From: Steinernema hermaphroditum
Taxonomy: Eukaryota > Nematoda > Chromadorea > Rhabditida > Steinernematidae
NCBI GenBank assembly: GCA_030435675.1
Contig: CM059623.1
Coordinates: forward strand, 15,477,205 to 15,541,204
DNA length: 64,000 bases
Reading direction: 5' to 3'
Part shown: in pieces, positions 1 to 11,448 of the stretch
How positions within the stretch are numbered: the stretch's first letter is position 1
Layout of the letters: the number at the start of each line of letters is the position of its first letter
Made by a program: the position numbers and the translations under genes
The notes under the pieces: model-generated
Told to the model about the DNA's origin: nothing
Seen by the model: only the letters and a program-made list of their open reading frames with translations
Databases searched by the model: none

Positions 1-2092
1 CCTTCTTCGCCTCGCCGTCGCCCTTGATCGCCGTCTGCAGCTTCATCAGGTCCATCTTGATGCGCTTGGAAACGAACTTCTTGTTGAGCGTGAATTCGGT
101 GTCTTGTGGGAGTGAGCTGGTGAACTTGGTGCCTTCAGGGAGCTTCAGGATCTCGGCCTTGACGAAGGAGGCCAAGACGCTCTTGAGGACATCGTCTGGA
201 AGCGAGGTTTCTGCTTGGATATGGGACATGGCCAGCGCGTCGGTGTCGTTGTACTTGAGCAAGACGACCATCTGGGAAGCCGTGGCGATGAAGGTGTACT
301 TCCTCTTGCCGAAGCCGGAGGCCGTAATCTCGCCTCGCGACATGTGGTGCAGCCACTTAAGCTTGCGTCCACTATGGGCGATCTTGTAGTGCTCTTCGAA
401 CGAGCCGACGACGGCGTTGAGTTCGGCGGGCAGGTCGAAGGTGTAGGATTGCGAGTAGGACCAGACGGCGGTGTTGAGGACGGAAACGTTGGCGTCGACC
501 TTCAGCTCGCTGAACTGGTCGTGGAACTTCCTCGTCAAGTCCTTGCTGGTGCTGATGTCGCCGAACATTCGTGTCGCCACCGCGGTGTACTCGTGGCCAC
601 AGGCGCCCTTCAGCCGAGCGATCATGCCGGCTTCGGCGTCCTCATTCATCGACGTGTCCATGAGCAGACGCTTGGAGAGGAAGCGGTTGTAGTACTTTTG
701 GAAGATGTCCTTGTCGTCGATGTAGTAGAAGATGGTCATCGCTTTTTCGTGCGTTGCGTCGTACTCCTCCGTGCCACCTTTGCGCATGGCGACGTCCACA
801 AAGCGGGCCAGAAGCTCAGCGGACTTGTTGAGCGCCTTGCCCTTCTCGGTGACGCAGTTCTTGTTGATCCACTGCATGCAGCCAGCGTCGAAGGCCAGTT
901 GGAAGCCGTGGTCAGCCTTGAACGCGTCCCTCGCCATCTCCTGATACTTGGCGTGTGTCTGCAGAAGGACTTCCATGTAGGCGTTGGGGTCGTTCTGCAT
1001 CGCTTCGGGAATGGTAGAGACCGCCTCGCGTCCCTTCTCGTTGACGTAGGCGGTGAAGTCGCGCTTCAGCTGTGCAATGGCCTCTTCCACCCGAGAACAG
1101 AGACCGTACATCAGGCGCAGTTCGTAGGTCTTCTCGGCTGCTAGCAGGCTCTCGAACTCGTTCTGGAACATGTCAAGACGGGCGACGATGTAGGCCCGCT
1201 CGACGGCATTCTGGAGACGGTCGTGGGTGAGAATGTGGTGCAGGTAGAACTCCGATCGCTGGCTCTCTTCGTCCAGTCGCTGCTGCGCCTTCTCCATGTA
1301 GCCAATGATGTTCGTCTCGGCCATGACGTCAGCCGACTCGCTCCTGTAGTACTGGAACGTATCCTCGAGCATCGGCGTTTCGAAGAATCGCTCGTAGGAC
1401 TGTAGCATGGCGAGGCCTTCCTCGGTCAGCTGATTCTCGTCGACCTCCTCCGATTCCTGCTCCAGGCCGAGCGTGACGGAGTCGTCCTTTTTCTTGAACT
1501 CGACGCCCACGGCGACCAGCGAATCGACCAGTGACTTGACAAGATCCATACGAACGTCCTTGCCCTTGTCGCGGTCTGCTTTCATCAGCGCCAGCGCCGA
1601 CTTCGTCACCGCCATATCCGTCTTTTCGAACATCTCCTCCTTCCAGACGACGTAGCACAGCGTGCTAATCTCGAACGCCTTCAGGTGCGCCTCCTCAACG
1701 GCGAGACTGTCGTTGTAGCGCGACACCCAGTGTGTGTTCAAGTAGCGAAAAATGCCGCTAGTCACCACCGTCGACATCTTGAAGTTCTCCCAGCCCGTCC
1801 GGTACTCGAGCAGGCTCTGCTCCTCCGAACGAACGTCGAGCGCGGCGGCCTTGGCAGAGACGAACTCATAGAGGTACTTCTTCAGCGCGGCGTACATGAT
1901 GTCCGCCTTGCCGGAGCCCACCATTTTCGCGTCCCTAATGGGGTCCGTTTCGCGGCAGAACATGTTGACAGTCGTGTAGAGCTGCATGTACTCGGCAATG
2001 GTGACCTTTTCGAGGCCAAAGACCTTATCCATCGTCGGCTTGATCGCATTCCACGCCTCCTCAAAGGTGTACTTCTTTAGAGTGGTGGCCAT
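1..2092 (-). CDS. cul-1: Cullin-1 (CUL1-type SCF scaffold), 3' end beyond left edge
   Basis: Cullin-1 is the scaffold of SCF E3 ubiquitin ligases: the N-terminal cullin repeats bind Skp1/F-box adaptors and the C-terminal half binds Rbx1. One frame is open without a stop from ATG 2092 to the window edge, giving 697 visible residues. The start MATTLKKYTFEEAW and later blocks (YMQLYTTVYN, NTHWV, EKAQQRLDEE, YIDDKDIFQKYYNRFLSKRL, HSGRKLKWLHHMSRGE) follow CUL1 order along the whole length. Human CUL1 is about 776 aa, so only the winged-helix/Nedd8-acceptor end is missing off the edge. It is intronless over 2.1 kb, unlike the intron-rich genes beside it. The ortholog class (CUL1 rather than CUL2-4) rests on block similarity recalled from the family. 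Confidence 0.93.
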   Translation of the reverse strand, partial: MATTLKKYTFEEAWNAIKPTMDKVFGLEKVTIAEYMQLYTTVNMFCRETDPIRDAKMVGSGKADIMYAALKKYLYEFVSAKAAALDVRSEEQSLLEYRTGWENFKMSTVVTSGIFRYLNTHWVSRYNDSLAVEEAHLKAFEISTLCYVVWKEEMFEKTDMAVTKSALALMKADRDKGKDVRMDLVKSLVDSLVAVGVEFKKKDDSVTLGLEQESEEVDENQLTEEGLAMLQSYERFFETPMLEDTFQYYRSESADVMAETNIIGYMEKAQQRLDEESQRSEFYLHHILTHDRLQNAVERAYIVARLDMFQNEFESLLAAEKTYELRLMYGLCSRVEEAIAQLKRDFTAYVNEKGREAVSTIPEAMQNDPNAYMEVLLQTHAKYQEMARDAFKADHGFQLAFDAGCMQWINKNCVTEKGKALNKSAELLARFVDVAMRKGGTEEYDATHEKAMTIFYYIDDKDIFQKYYNRFLSKRLLMDTSMNEDAEAGMIARLKGACGHEYTAVATRMFGDISTSKDLTRKFHDQFSELKVDANVSVLNTAVWSYSQSYTFDLPAELNAVVGSFEEHYKIAHSGRKLKWLHHMSRGEITASGFGKRKYTFIATASQMVVLLKYNDTDALAMSHIQAETSLPDDVLKSVLASFVKAEILKLPEGTKFTSSLPQDTEFTLNKKFVSKRIKMDLMKLQTAIKGDGEAKK

Positions 2093-2353
2093 GGTTGAAC
2101 TGATGGATGATTCTAGAACAAGCGCTGATATGTGGATGCTATGTTAATTTTGCGATACATTGACCGCATCACTTTGCACATGCATTGCCGTTGGGGAGGA
2201 CAAGGCATTGCTAATGCCCCTTCTGACAAAGTGAACGACTTAGCCAGCGGACTACTTTGAAAGGAAATCTAAGGTGAGCAGACGTCGAGAAGACGTACAT
2301 GAGCATGTAAAGCAGCATCTCAATTCTTGACTTCAAGTATCCATGCTCTTAAG

Positions 2354-3182
2354 GTTGACAGGATCCTTCCGCCAGCGCGGGTAGTCCTGGACTCCGGCGT
2401 TGACGTCACTCCGCCACAGCCAATCCTCCGTTAGCCACCGACCCATCCAGACCGCAGCCCGGACACCCAAGAACGCGCTCGGCCGGCTCTCTTCTCTACA
2501 TATCCGCTTGTGTTGTGCCTTATAGTAGTGTTTACCTATATATTAAGGGTAGAACTCCGACTGATATCTTAGGGCACGCAGAACTCAGATGAGACCCTTC
2601 TATGCACTCTGTTAGGGTCAAGGAGACATGTAAATGTCATGTCACAGTCAACCGAATCACTGACAAAGTTTAGATTCGATATACTTGTGAACGTTGAGTA
2701 GGATCCTCATATGATTTGGTTATGTTGCCGCATAAAAGTTTCTATTTATATCCATGATGTCTTTATTTGAAAAACATCGACTTCTTTGATCTATGCATAG
2801 GTGTGGAAGTTCCTAGCGCAAACGAAGTGACAGAAATCTCACTTGTACAGACCGGGGGGGGGGGGTCTCATTCGAGTTCCTCTTTGTGTGGTTTAAGGTG
2901 ACCGGGATTCTACTCTTTCATGGCTCTTTTGTACACATAAATACAACTGCAAAAAACACGACACAGAAGAGGGGAAGGAAGATGGAGAAGCCGGTCGACC
3001 GAGCGTGTCATAACCCGCCGACTGTTTCCTGAGTGTTCGTGTGGCGGTCAGGATGGGTCGGCGGCTGGCGGGGTGACGTCATCGCCAGAGTTCAGGATAG
3101 GGTTGACACTTCGAGTCGCCTTTTTCGACTCGAATACCAACCCTAGTCCAAGACCACCCGCGCTGACGGGAGGGTCCTGATA
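2354..3182. repeat. Imperfect inverted-repeat element (MITE-like) upstream of cullin
   Basis: The left arm (about 2354-2480) and right arm (about 3025-3182) are inverted copies sharing CAGCGCGGGT, GACGTCA and CCGACCCATCC blocks; the right arm has an extra 50-nt stretch. The segment between is AT-rich and has no gene. I see no clear target duplication. Both arms contain a TGACGTCA palindrome, which matches a CRE-type bZIP site but may be accidental. Confidence 0.5.
2854..2865. repeat. G12 homopolymer tract
   Basis: Twelve consecutive G residues on the plus strand inside the non-coding stretch between the cullin and the secreted-peptide gene. Long G tracts are potential G-quadruplex sites. Confidence 0.9.
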
Positions 3183-3398
3183 CTATGTTCGTTTAATCTT
3201 GCAACGTGGACTGACACCACAGAGTCCATATTGACCTTGACGCTCCAGTTGTCTAGAGTAAGGCTGTGTCTATAGGTGATGTATGTTACTAATGTTACCC
3301 CTTAGAGAGACGTCTCGTTGTAATCGAATCGTGTTTCCTCTTTTGACGCCAAATCTGCCCGTCACTCAGGCAGTCGCAAAGCGAAGAGTTACATCGGC

Positions 3399-3597
3399 AT
3401 GCGCGTCCTCGTCGTTATCCTCATCTCGCTGCTTCTGTTCCAATATTTTGACGTTGTCCAAGGAGTATGCATTTCCTGTATGCCTCATTTTGATTCGAAT
3501 CTATTATTATTCATGTTTAGGTCAGAGCATCGGCGACTGCGACATCGTTTTTCAGGAGTGCTTTAAGGGGTGTTGTGTTTTTGTCGTTAATCGTTGA
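3399..3597 (+). CDS. Small secreted cysteine-containing peptide, two exons
   Basis: Exon 1 (3399-3464) encodes MRVLVVILISLLLFQYF and ends in VVQG, a textbook signal peptide of about 22 residues. A 61-nt intron (3465-3525, gtatgc...gtcag) joins in phase to exon 2 (3526-3597), which encodes SIGDCDIVFQEC followed by FKGCCVFVVNR and a stop. The predicted product is 45 aa with a mature part of 23 aa containing four cysteines (C-x6-C-x3-CC). An AATAAA lies 16 bp past the stop and a possible trans-splice acceptor (cactcag) precedes the ATG. I do not recognise a family. It could be a signalling or defence-type secreted peptide; function is not claimed. The acceptor choice (gtcag rather than tttag) is the one that keeps the cysteine-rich frame open. 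Confidence 0.6.
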
Positions 3598-3612
3598 CTG
3601 TATACAATGAAT

Positions 3613-3618
3613 AATAAA
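3613..3618 (+). terminator. Polyadenylation signal of the small peptide gene
   Basis: AATAAA 16 bp downstream of the stop at 3597. Confidence 0.6.
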
Positions 3619-3903
3619 TGCCCTCTTTGCTGTTTCTTTGAGGTCAGACGGTCAGCTTAGAGGCACAAGAAGAGCTTTCATCTATTTATTCTATTTACAC
3701 GAAAAGGCACATTTTATTGGCGCTCATCTGTCTCTTTCTTATCCTTCAACCCAATATTTTTGGACAGCAACTGTTCGGCCATGCAGAACTTGCCCCACTT
3801 GTAATTCCTTTCTGTTCTGCCGGAGGGCATTACGGTAAGCAAAGCTTGTAGCTTCTGAAGCGATTCCAGCGTTCCTTTGGCGGATACGACGACTCGAAGG
3901 ACA

Positions 3904-6900
3904 TCAGCTAAAGTAGCACATATGATCTGTAAGGTCCGGGTAATTTATCTTACATTTGAATACATCGACATTCCTCCGAAGGCGTACATGCGAGGCGCCC
4001 GTTTTGTCCTTTAGTATGTCCTCCACTGTCCCGAGTTCATATCTCAGCCGCTCGTTTCCCCTCTCGTCCTTTTCCTCTTGAACGGGAAGTTCAATCATGA
4101 AGGGCTCCAGTTCGAACTCCCGTGCGCTTGTGAACACCTCTTTGTTCTTGGGTTGCGGAAGAGAGTCGAAGCTGACCGAGAAGATCACCTCGTTGTAAGT
4201 TATACTAGCGGCCTGAATGCATTATTTCCTAGATGTACCAATAGGAACGGATACCTACTTTTATGAGTTTTTTGTAACAGGCGCCATCGAGACAGGCTCG
4301 AACTCCAAAATGACCAAATTCGATGGCCTTTTTCTGCTCGAAAAATCGCGAAGACAGAAATTCCAGGAACGAGAGCACTATGGAGCCAATTCCTCCGAAA
4401 CGCGCAGTCAAGTCGATCTCTTTCTGATCCGCCTGGGGCATTCCTAATGGCGAGAACAGGGTGAAGTTCTTGCCGGACTTCCACGGGAATTGGTTCAGGC
4501 CGAAGAGGAAAAGAAGCCATGATAGGTGTTGGTGCGTGAAGTCGAAAGAGAAGACGTCCGAATCATCGGCCCACACGCAGAGGAAGAACAGGAGTTCGGA
4601 CATACCTGAATGGGGCATATTTCAAAGCAGTGTTTTTGTTGAAGTGGTCATTATTTTACTCAATGTTCTTAGAGTTTGGTTTCTCTATGTTGACGTCCGC
4701 ATACGACAATTAGGGCTGAGTTTCTGTTAAGCAAGATCGAGCTTTTTTGGACACTTTCTGATAATCGAACAGCTCTGGACTGGACTTCCTTTAATCCCTG
4801 GGGAGCGAGCAGTGATCCTAATCGTGCCTGAACATTAACCCCGCATGCAAACCGAGTCAAATAAACATAGAAATCCTTGAGGACTCCATCTAATGGACAA
4901 CTCTGATCGCATTTGACTAGCTCGAATCCAATGGACTCGGGTTCAAAGCTCAATTGGGTCGCACTTGTCTTAAACTTAAACGATATTTAGCTCTAGGAAA
5001 ATGACCTCGACCTTTTTTGGACCCTTTCTAATCTGTGCTCTTAGTCTAAGATCTTAAGGCGATCGGCCCGTCCTTGATGATGTTGTGTACTGGCTTAACT
5101 TAAGCGATATTTAGTCGGCTCAATCGTAATGTAATAGATGCCCCCAAGAAACCAACCTTTGTGTCGTTTGACCATATACCTGGTCAGTTTGTCCATTCTT
5201 TTAATGACATCACAGAAATCGTCGAATTCTCGCGTCCGCCCTTCACAGAACGACTTGATATGGGCACTCAGTCGATTAGCGAACGGATCCACACCGCCTA
5301 GCACGAGCTCCTGTTTCCGCTCCTTTTTACTGGTCGCATCCTTCTTGATAGCAGCTAAGACGTCCCAAACGGACCACGGAAACGAGAGGAACCTGACCGA
5401 TTGTTGGCTTAGATTTTGAGCCGTTTCTGAAGTATACTTTTGAGCTGGAGCTTTTGAGATACTCGATCATACCGTAGGTAACCTTATACATAGCACTGGC
5501 GAACTTCTTCATCTTCAAACTGGGTCGCTGACATATCCGCCTGTGTGCTTCTTCGTGATTCTCCGATGGGAAGTTCATCATGTCCCACACGTAGCTCGTG
5601 CAGTTCTCGTAGCCACCGAAGTCTTCGCTGTCGAAGAACTGTTTTCGGAAACTTTCGAAAATGTTGGCGACATGACGGTTTAGGGTGGCGCCCGTGTTGA
5701 ACGCTCCGAAGAGGTCGTTGTCCTGAGTGGAGTCGCCCACTCTGGTACGGAAGTGTACGATGGCACCGGAAAAGAGCTGGCTTTCATCTTCCACCCCGTA
5801 GGTCTCGAGAACGTTTCTCATCTGCGAGTTGTAGTCCTCCATCTGTTTTAGCGCTTTCTCTTCGAACTCCTCCCAGCCTTCGATGATCAAGTCGGCGTCC
5901 AGTTCGACGCTATCGTTAGCGTGCCTATCGATCGACTTGTGCAGGATGTTGTCCAGCTCGCGGGCTCGTCTAAGCGGATAATTGGTTCAAGATCGACAAC
6001 GACTGATGTACCTATAGATCTCCCCGTTCAATCCACAGCTAGCATAAGATCGCTGGTGATCCTTCTCCATGAAATCGGGATATCGGTCAGGCTTTTCCGG
6101 GGGCACCTTCTTGCCCTCGTGGATCGTCGAATCGCTGGGCATTTTCGTCAGAGGCTCCGGCTGCTCTCCGGTCTTAGGAAAGTCCAGCGCCTGCGCGTGT
6201 TTATGGGCGATGTTGGCGCAGATCTCGCTGTCAATACCGTAGTAGTCCGAGTTGGCCAAGAAGGCATTCGCCAACATTCCGACATTGTCCTGGATGATGT
6301 ACTTAACCACGAATTCGCGGCTGCGTCGTTCCTATAGGGTTAAATGAAGTGTCAAAGGATCAGCAATCGAGTTACAATCTCCTCCGTTGGTACGATTTCC
6401 ACAGGCTGCACAGGTCTTGGGAAATTCATCGCCTCTTCGTTGTGGTCAAACATAAACTTCTCGTCCCAGATGATGACATACTCGTCTCCGTCCAAATCGG
6501 AACCGGCCATCTCGTCGGGCTGAGGACGAGGTCCATGTCTCGAGAAGACGACGACGTCGACAAGATGCCGAAGTTCGGGAATGTCCACCGCTTGAAGGAC
6601 TCGAATGTCTCCTTTCACGATTGCTGGGTTCTTTGTCATCATGACAGGGCCTGAAATGAAGCATTGCTTGTAATCTGATCACTGAATCGCTAGCCATAAT
6701 CCCATCAAAGGCAGAGCCACATAATCTCACCTTTAAGGACAGTCTTCCTGGCCGACTTCCTGGGATGCTTCACAAAAGCATTATTTGTTATTTGACAGAA
6801 CACTTGATTATACTGTAGCTGCCCGCTTTCATCGACAATTCCAAAGACCAATCGGCCAAGGTTAGGCGGCACCTCAATGCTGTTCTTTAGGCGAAGCTTC

Positions 6901-9900
6901 CTTAGAGATTGTCGGACAGAGGCCATCACTAAAGACCGATAGAAAGGTTCCTCAGTGAGCAGGAAGCCATCTTCTTCTTTGAGTTGAGCAAGACCAATCC
7001 GTTTCGGTAGTTCGGACAGCTTCTCCCGGGCATGTCTTTCGCAGGTCAAGCTTTTGGCCGCCCTGGCCACTTGCTTCTCGAAGAGTTCATGGATACGGCT
7101 GTTGATCCGCTCATGAGACGAAAAGCTTTGAAGTTCGGAGACCTGATCGAGGATATCGATCATGGGACGGTTCAGGTTCACTGTGCAAGGGGCCGAGTAC
7201 TTGACTACCTCAAACGGCGCATGGTCCATGGTCCTCGACTTAGGCGCGTAGAACTTCTTTTGAGAAGCGCGGAATATGACGTTGTTCTTGTTGATTTTTA
7301 AAATTTCTGGATCGTTCAGCTTCTCCGCCCACTCTCGTCGATCATCGAGAAGAACATTGACCGCAAGGACGCCTTTGTAGCCTCGGTAGCGGAATTGGAA
7401 ACATGATGGTATGCAGCCATCGAGCTTCAGCTTCTCAGAGATTTCCTTCGCTAGACGATAGCTAATCATTCCAACACCATCGGAGAATGTGTATGGCTTT
7501 CCGTTGAGGTCACAGCCCCCAACGACGTCGAAAGATTCCATGTACTCTCTACGACTCAACGGCCGTTGCTCGACTCTCTGAAAAGCGGTGAATTTGAAAG
7601 GTTAACACCTCAATTTTCAAGGGTATATGGTAACCATTTTTAGTTCTGTACAGTGAAGTTAATTGAGGTCAGCTCGGCTTAGCTGAGGTGAGTCGGTACC
7701 GGAGCCAATCCAAGCCGACTCGAACTATCCCCTTAGGGACCTTTTAATATACTGGTGACAATTGAGACTGTTCGCTAGGATTGGTGGGAAGAGAGGGCAG
7801 ACGATCAGAGATAAAGAGCCTGTGGCAAAGGGATATAGTTTTCTCTGATCGTCTGCTATGTCTTCGAGTCACCTCAGCCGACCCGGAGCTGGTTCATGTT
7901 GCCAACTCGGACTGAGAAATTTCACTTGTTCTGCATATCCACGGTATTCATCTTCCCTAAGCTGGGTTATCTTTGTGAGCTTACCTGCGCCTGCGTGAAG
8001 AACTGCCCCATTCTGGCGAGCCTCTTTGGAACGCTCATCTCCTCGTTGAATTTACCCATCTTTTTTCTGATCGATTGCAGCTCGCTCTGCTTGAAAAAGT
8101 AACAACCGTTGTCGCGTAACTGTGAGTTCGAAGAGCACAGATAGCCGAACCGCCGTCCTTAAAAACCTAACTGAATGATTGGGTAGGGATAGCTTAGGTG
8201 GATAAACTCCAAGTATCAGTCCATTTAGCCAACGCACCTGCAATTTCGAGTCCATTCTCCAGCACTTTTCCAACCGTCTCCTTGATAAGATCGTCTCCAA
8301 CGGTGTTCTTCCTCATCTTCATACCGTCATCGTCGCGGAACTGCACTCGAATGGCGTCATCGCCATTTCTGGCGAAATCTCTCAGCCCTCGATTTCCCAT
8401 GATCACCTCTGGAGGCATGAGAAGAAGCCTCGTTGGCGTTACAACGACTTTTCGAACAGATAGATAGCCCTCTCGTTCGTTCAGCTCCATCGTTTTCGAG
8501 ATCGAGCTGATGTCGCTTTTCACTCTTTCAACGACGTGTCTCCACAGTTTGAAAGGATCATTAAGCTCGCGGCGTTCGTCGATGACTTTCAGGAACTGGT
8601 CGAGGACAGCCACTGTGATCTGAAAGGAATCTGAAGCATTAAGGTGTAAATTGATGGCCTCGGTCTTGGATAGATGGTACTGATCTTGATAGAACTATCC
8701 CCATATTGGATAGATGGTCCCCATCTTGGATAGATCTATCCATCTCACTTTCACACTAACTGACTTAACGGGCCGGAGTTAGATCATAGCTGGTAAGAAG
8801 CTGGTAATCACTCAAGCTTCATATTCTAAGCTACTTACAATCGGATTCTCCCTATGCAGCCTGCAGATATTGTTAATGAACTTGTCCCGTGTCTCTTGCG
8901 AGCACAAAATCACGTCTTTCACAAGCGATCCTCTGGTCAGAATGGCGTCAACGAAGTAGGCGACCGAGTAGTCGTTGAGGCGCGACAGTTCGTGCTTCAG
9001 CTTGGGCACTTCGCGTGGATGATCCACATGCTTCGGCGCCTCTTTTTCCATCACTCGAGTGAATTCCAACACATTCCGACTTCGTAACCGCAGGCGGCTC
9101 AATACATTATAGAGTTCTTGGTCCTATAAGAGTCTTCGTACAAGGGCTTCATGATATTGGGACCTACAGTACAGTCATCCAAAGTTACGGATAACGTCAG
9201 CGAATCGCTGATTTTCGTTTCCAGTGGATTCTCATCTCCTAGCCAGGACAGACATCGATCTCCGTCTCGTCCTCTTCGGTCAAACCTACTTCCATGTGAA
9301 CCGACATGCTTTCCACGTCCGCTCATCATTCTCGCTTTCATCACTTCCACCGGATAGTTGAGACAGAGGTAGATGTTTGCCGAGGGTTTGTCCTTTAGAG
9401 GCGTCAAGTCTACGATGATACGGCGGATCTGTCCATAGCGGATCTTGAGGGTGACCACGAAGGTATTGTGGGGATTCGTTGCAAAGTGGACAAAGCGGAC
9501 GAACAGGACGTCTTTGTCATGCTCGAAACTGGCCAGCATGCCGTGGTTCACGTTCTTTTCGCTTAAGAAGCTTCCCAAGATGGAACCGGTTCTTTCTTGG
9601 CGGTACTCTTGATGGGAGTACAGGAATGTGGACGGATTGGGCATGTTACCAAAGGCGAACCTGCTGACACCCATTTTTTCGTTCACGGGACTGAAAAAGC
9701 GACGATTTCTGTCAAGTACATGATTTTTTAAATGTGAAACATGAGCATGGATATCGTACTCTTGATCTCTTATCAGGTAGTCATGCTAGCGATCAATCCA
9801 CTTTTGAGCTTTGATTTTAGATGGTTCGCAATAAAAAAATAAAAAAGAGCCTTGTTAGAGATATAAAAAACGTCAATCTAAGAATTAGAGTAAACCGGCC

Positions 9901-10575
9901 TCTGACTTCATCGTCTAAATGTGAGGAGCATGACATGAAAGGCTCGGCTCATTTGACCCTGGAACCAATTCGAGCTACAAAACCAACAACCACACCATAT
10001 CCTGATTCCAATTACGACTGTTCGTCTGGAGTGCAGCGAAATGAGCGCAGACGATCAGAGACAACAACCATGTGGCAAAGACATGTAGTTTTTTCTGGTC
10101 GTCAAAGGACTGTTCTTTAGTTTTCTAGTTTTTCTAGTTTTTTTTTCAGCAACGGACTATTTTTGAGGAGCGCTTCATAAAAAGGGTCGACGGATCAAAT
10201 CCCGCTCACCTGAAGAACTTCTCCAAAAAGCACTCCTGCGCTATGTGCAGGATGCAAGGATCTCTCATCGTTCGACACACATTCGTAAAGTCCAGCGCCA
10301 ATTTGAAAAGACTTCTTTGCCAGTCCTTAGCCGTCGCTTCCATATCATGCTCGACGAAGACATCTCCATAATCATCCTTTTGACGTCGGCTTGCCTTCTT
10401 GATGACCTTGTATTCCGTATTTGACAATTTCTGAATCAACATTCACACTTTATAACCCTTCACGAGATACCTTAACAATCTGGTCGTTGAATTGAGTGTA
10501 CACAAATTTCGCTCCAGGACTGATATTGCTGACAATTCTGAACTGACCCGTAATTCGTGATGACGCTTCCGCCAT
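3904..10575 (-). CDS. Cellular RNA-dependent RNA polymerase (EGO-1/RRF-1 type)
   Basis: Synthesises secondary siRNA or antisense RNA on RNAi targets; the eukaryotic double-psi beta-barrel RdRP family. Exons on the minus strand, 5' to 3': 10471-10575, 10210-10430, 9168-9690, 8839-9123, about 8237-8620, about 7984-8091, about 6731-7570, 6376-6650, 6012-6331, 5473-5968, 5426 to about 5095, 4259-4605, 3904-4212. Introns of 40-50 nt restore the frame at several points (for example 9124-9167 and 5427-5472). The catalytic DLDGDEY motif is at about 6478-6498. Other family blocks are [32 protein letters not shown] and [13 protein letters not shown]. The estimated total is about 1,500 aa, close to nematode EGO-1/RRF-1. 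The start [12 protein letters not shown] has a 3' splice acceptor (ctgcag) three bases upstream, suggesting trans-splicing. The 4606-5094 junction and the exon 5-6 join are unresolved. Two introns carry a shared hairpin repeat. Confidence 0.88.
7660..7905. repeat. Intronic inverted repeat with nested hairpin in the RdRP gene
   Basis: Within an RdRP intron, an outer imperfect inverted pair (CAGCTCGGCTTAGCTGAGGT near 7671 against ACCTCAGCCGACCCGGAGCT near 7872) encloses a tight pair GCAGACGATCAGAGA (7798-7812) and TCTCTGATCGTCTGC. The interior includes TGTGGCAAAG. Related copies occur at 10049-10112 and, as a half, at about 19679. Confidence 0.6.
10049..10112. repeat. Second copy of the GCAGACGATCAGAGA hairpin repeat
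   Basis: Same arms and the same TGTGGCAAAG interior as the 7.8-kb copy, in the large RdRP intron between exons 2 and 3. The right arm is slightly diverged (TCTGGTCGTC). Confidence 0.6.
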
Positions 10576-10671
10576 GATCTGCAGTGATGCTGATGAAATT
10601 ATAAACCGAAGAGGCCACGACCGGAGAGGACACTGATGTCATCGTTCGCATCGCGATCGATAGAGCACTTA

Positions 10672-11445
10672 CAAGGGAACCTCGCGAAGTGATACGCGCC
10701 GATCGGGCTGCGGTGAGGTGGGACGAATAGAGGGAGGGCTGGGGAGTCAAACGCACATAAACTCAGCGGCCCGAAATTAAGGCATGTACCCAAAACATGG
10801 CCACGAAGTTGCAAAAATTCACAGCACTCGATACTAGTACGACCGCAATGGCTGCAAGCGGCATTGCCTGTGTGGTCGAGTGGTAGTGCTGTCGGTTACC
10901 AATACATAGGGGAGTGGTGGTTCGAACCCCTGCGGGTCCAAAATTGTTTAATTTATCTTCAATCACCTTTTCTCGTATGTTTTACGCATTACTCTGATTT
11001 ACTTTACCTTTACCACAACAGAATTAATGTCCATCGTTATTAATGAATATCGATAATTTCCGGCTCTAAAGGAAATGATCGTGTTTTTTTGTATGTGGGA
11101 AGTAGACTGTGGGAAAATAACCAAAGTAACGCGTAAAACATATGAGAAAAGTTGATTGATGATAAATAAACAATTTTGGCCCCGCAGGGGTTCGAACCAC
11201 CACTCCCCTATGTATTGGTAACCGACAGCACTACCACTCGACCACACAGGCAATGCCGCTTGCAGCCATTGCGGTCGTACTAGTATCGAGTGCTGTGAAT
11301 TTTTGCAACTTCGTGGCCATGTTTTGGGTACATGCCTTAATTTCGGGCCGCGGAGTTTATGTGCGTTCGACTCCCCAGCCCACCCTCTATCCGTTCCACC
11401 ACACCGCAGCCCGATCGGCGCGTATCACTTCGCGAGGTTCCCTTG
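10672..11445. mobile_element. Non-autonomous long-TIR element (hairpin MITE) with tRNA-like arms
   Basis: Two arms of about 330 bp in opposite orientation (10672-11003 and about 11114-11445) surround a spacer of about 110 bp. The ends are CAAGGGAACCTCGCG and its complement, flanked by the 3-bp direct repeat TTA (10669-10671 and 11446-11448). The termini and arms match the 343-bp TIRs of the full element at 53360-56119, so this is a deletion derivative with no transposase. Each arm contains an A-box-like TGGTCGAGTGG and a B-box-like GGTTCGAACCCC. It lies 97 bp upstream of the RdRP start codon. Confidence 0.85.
10861..10942 (+). other. tRNA-like Pol III promoter module in the left TIR (mirror copy about 11180-11262, minus)
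   Basis: TGTGGTCGAGTGGTAGTGC (A-box type) and GGTTCGAACCCC (B-box type) are spaced as in a tRNA gene. The T-arm has only three G-C pairs and the acceptor halves do not pair, so it is not a functional tRNA; a tRNA-derived internal promoter is the best reading. Confidence 0.6.
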
Positions 11446-11448
11446 TTA

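Noticed and set aside
215..1144. Plus-strand 309-aa open frame across the cullin gene
   Set aside because: Antisense shadow of the minus-strand cullin frame, which matches CUL1 throughout; the antisense product is low-complexity V/L/E-rich.
9099..9123. Frameshift in the RdRP gene
   Set aside because: A 44-nt intron at 9124-9167 restores the frame (DDCT joined to [11 protein letters not shown]).
10861..10942. Canonical tRNA genes at 10.9, 11.2, 17.1, 53.6 and 55.9 kb
   Set aside because: A- and B-boxes are present, but acceptor stems do not pair and T-stems have only three good pairs; called tRNA-like modules instead.
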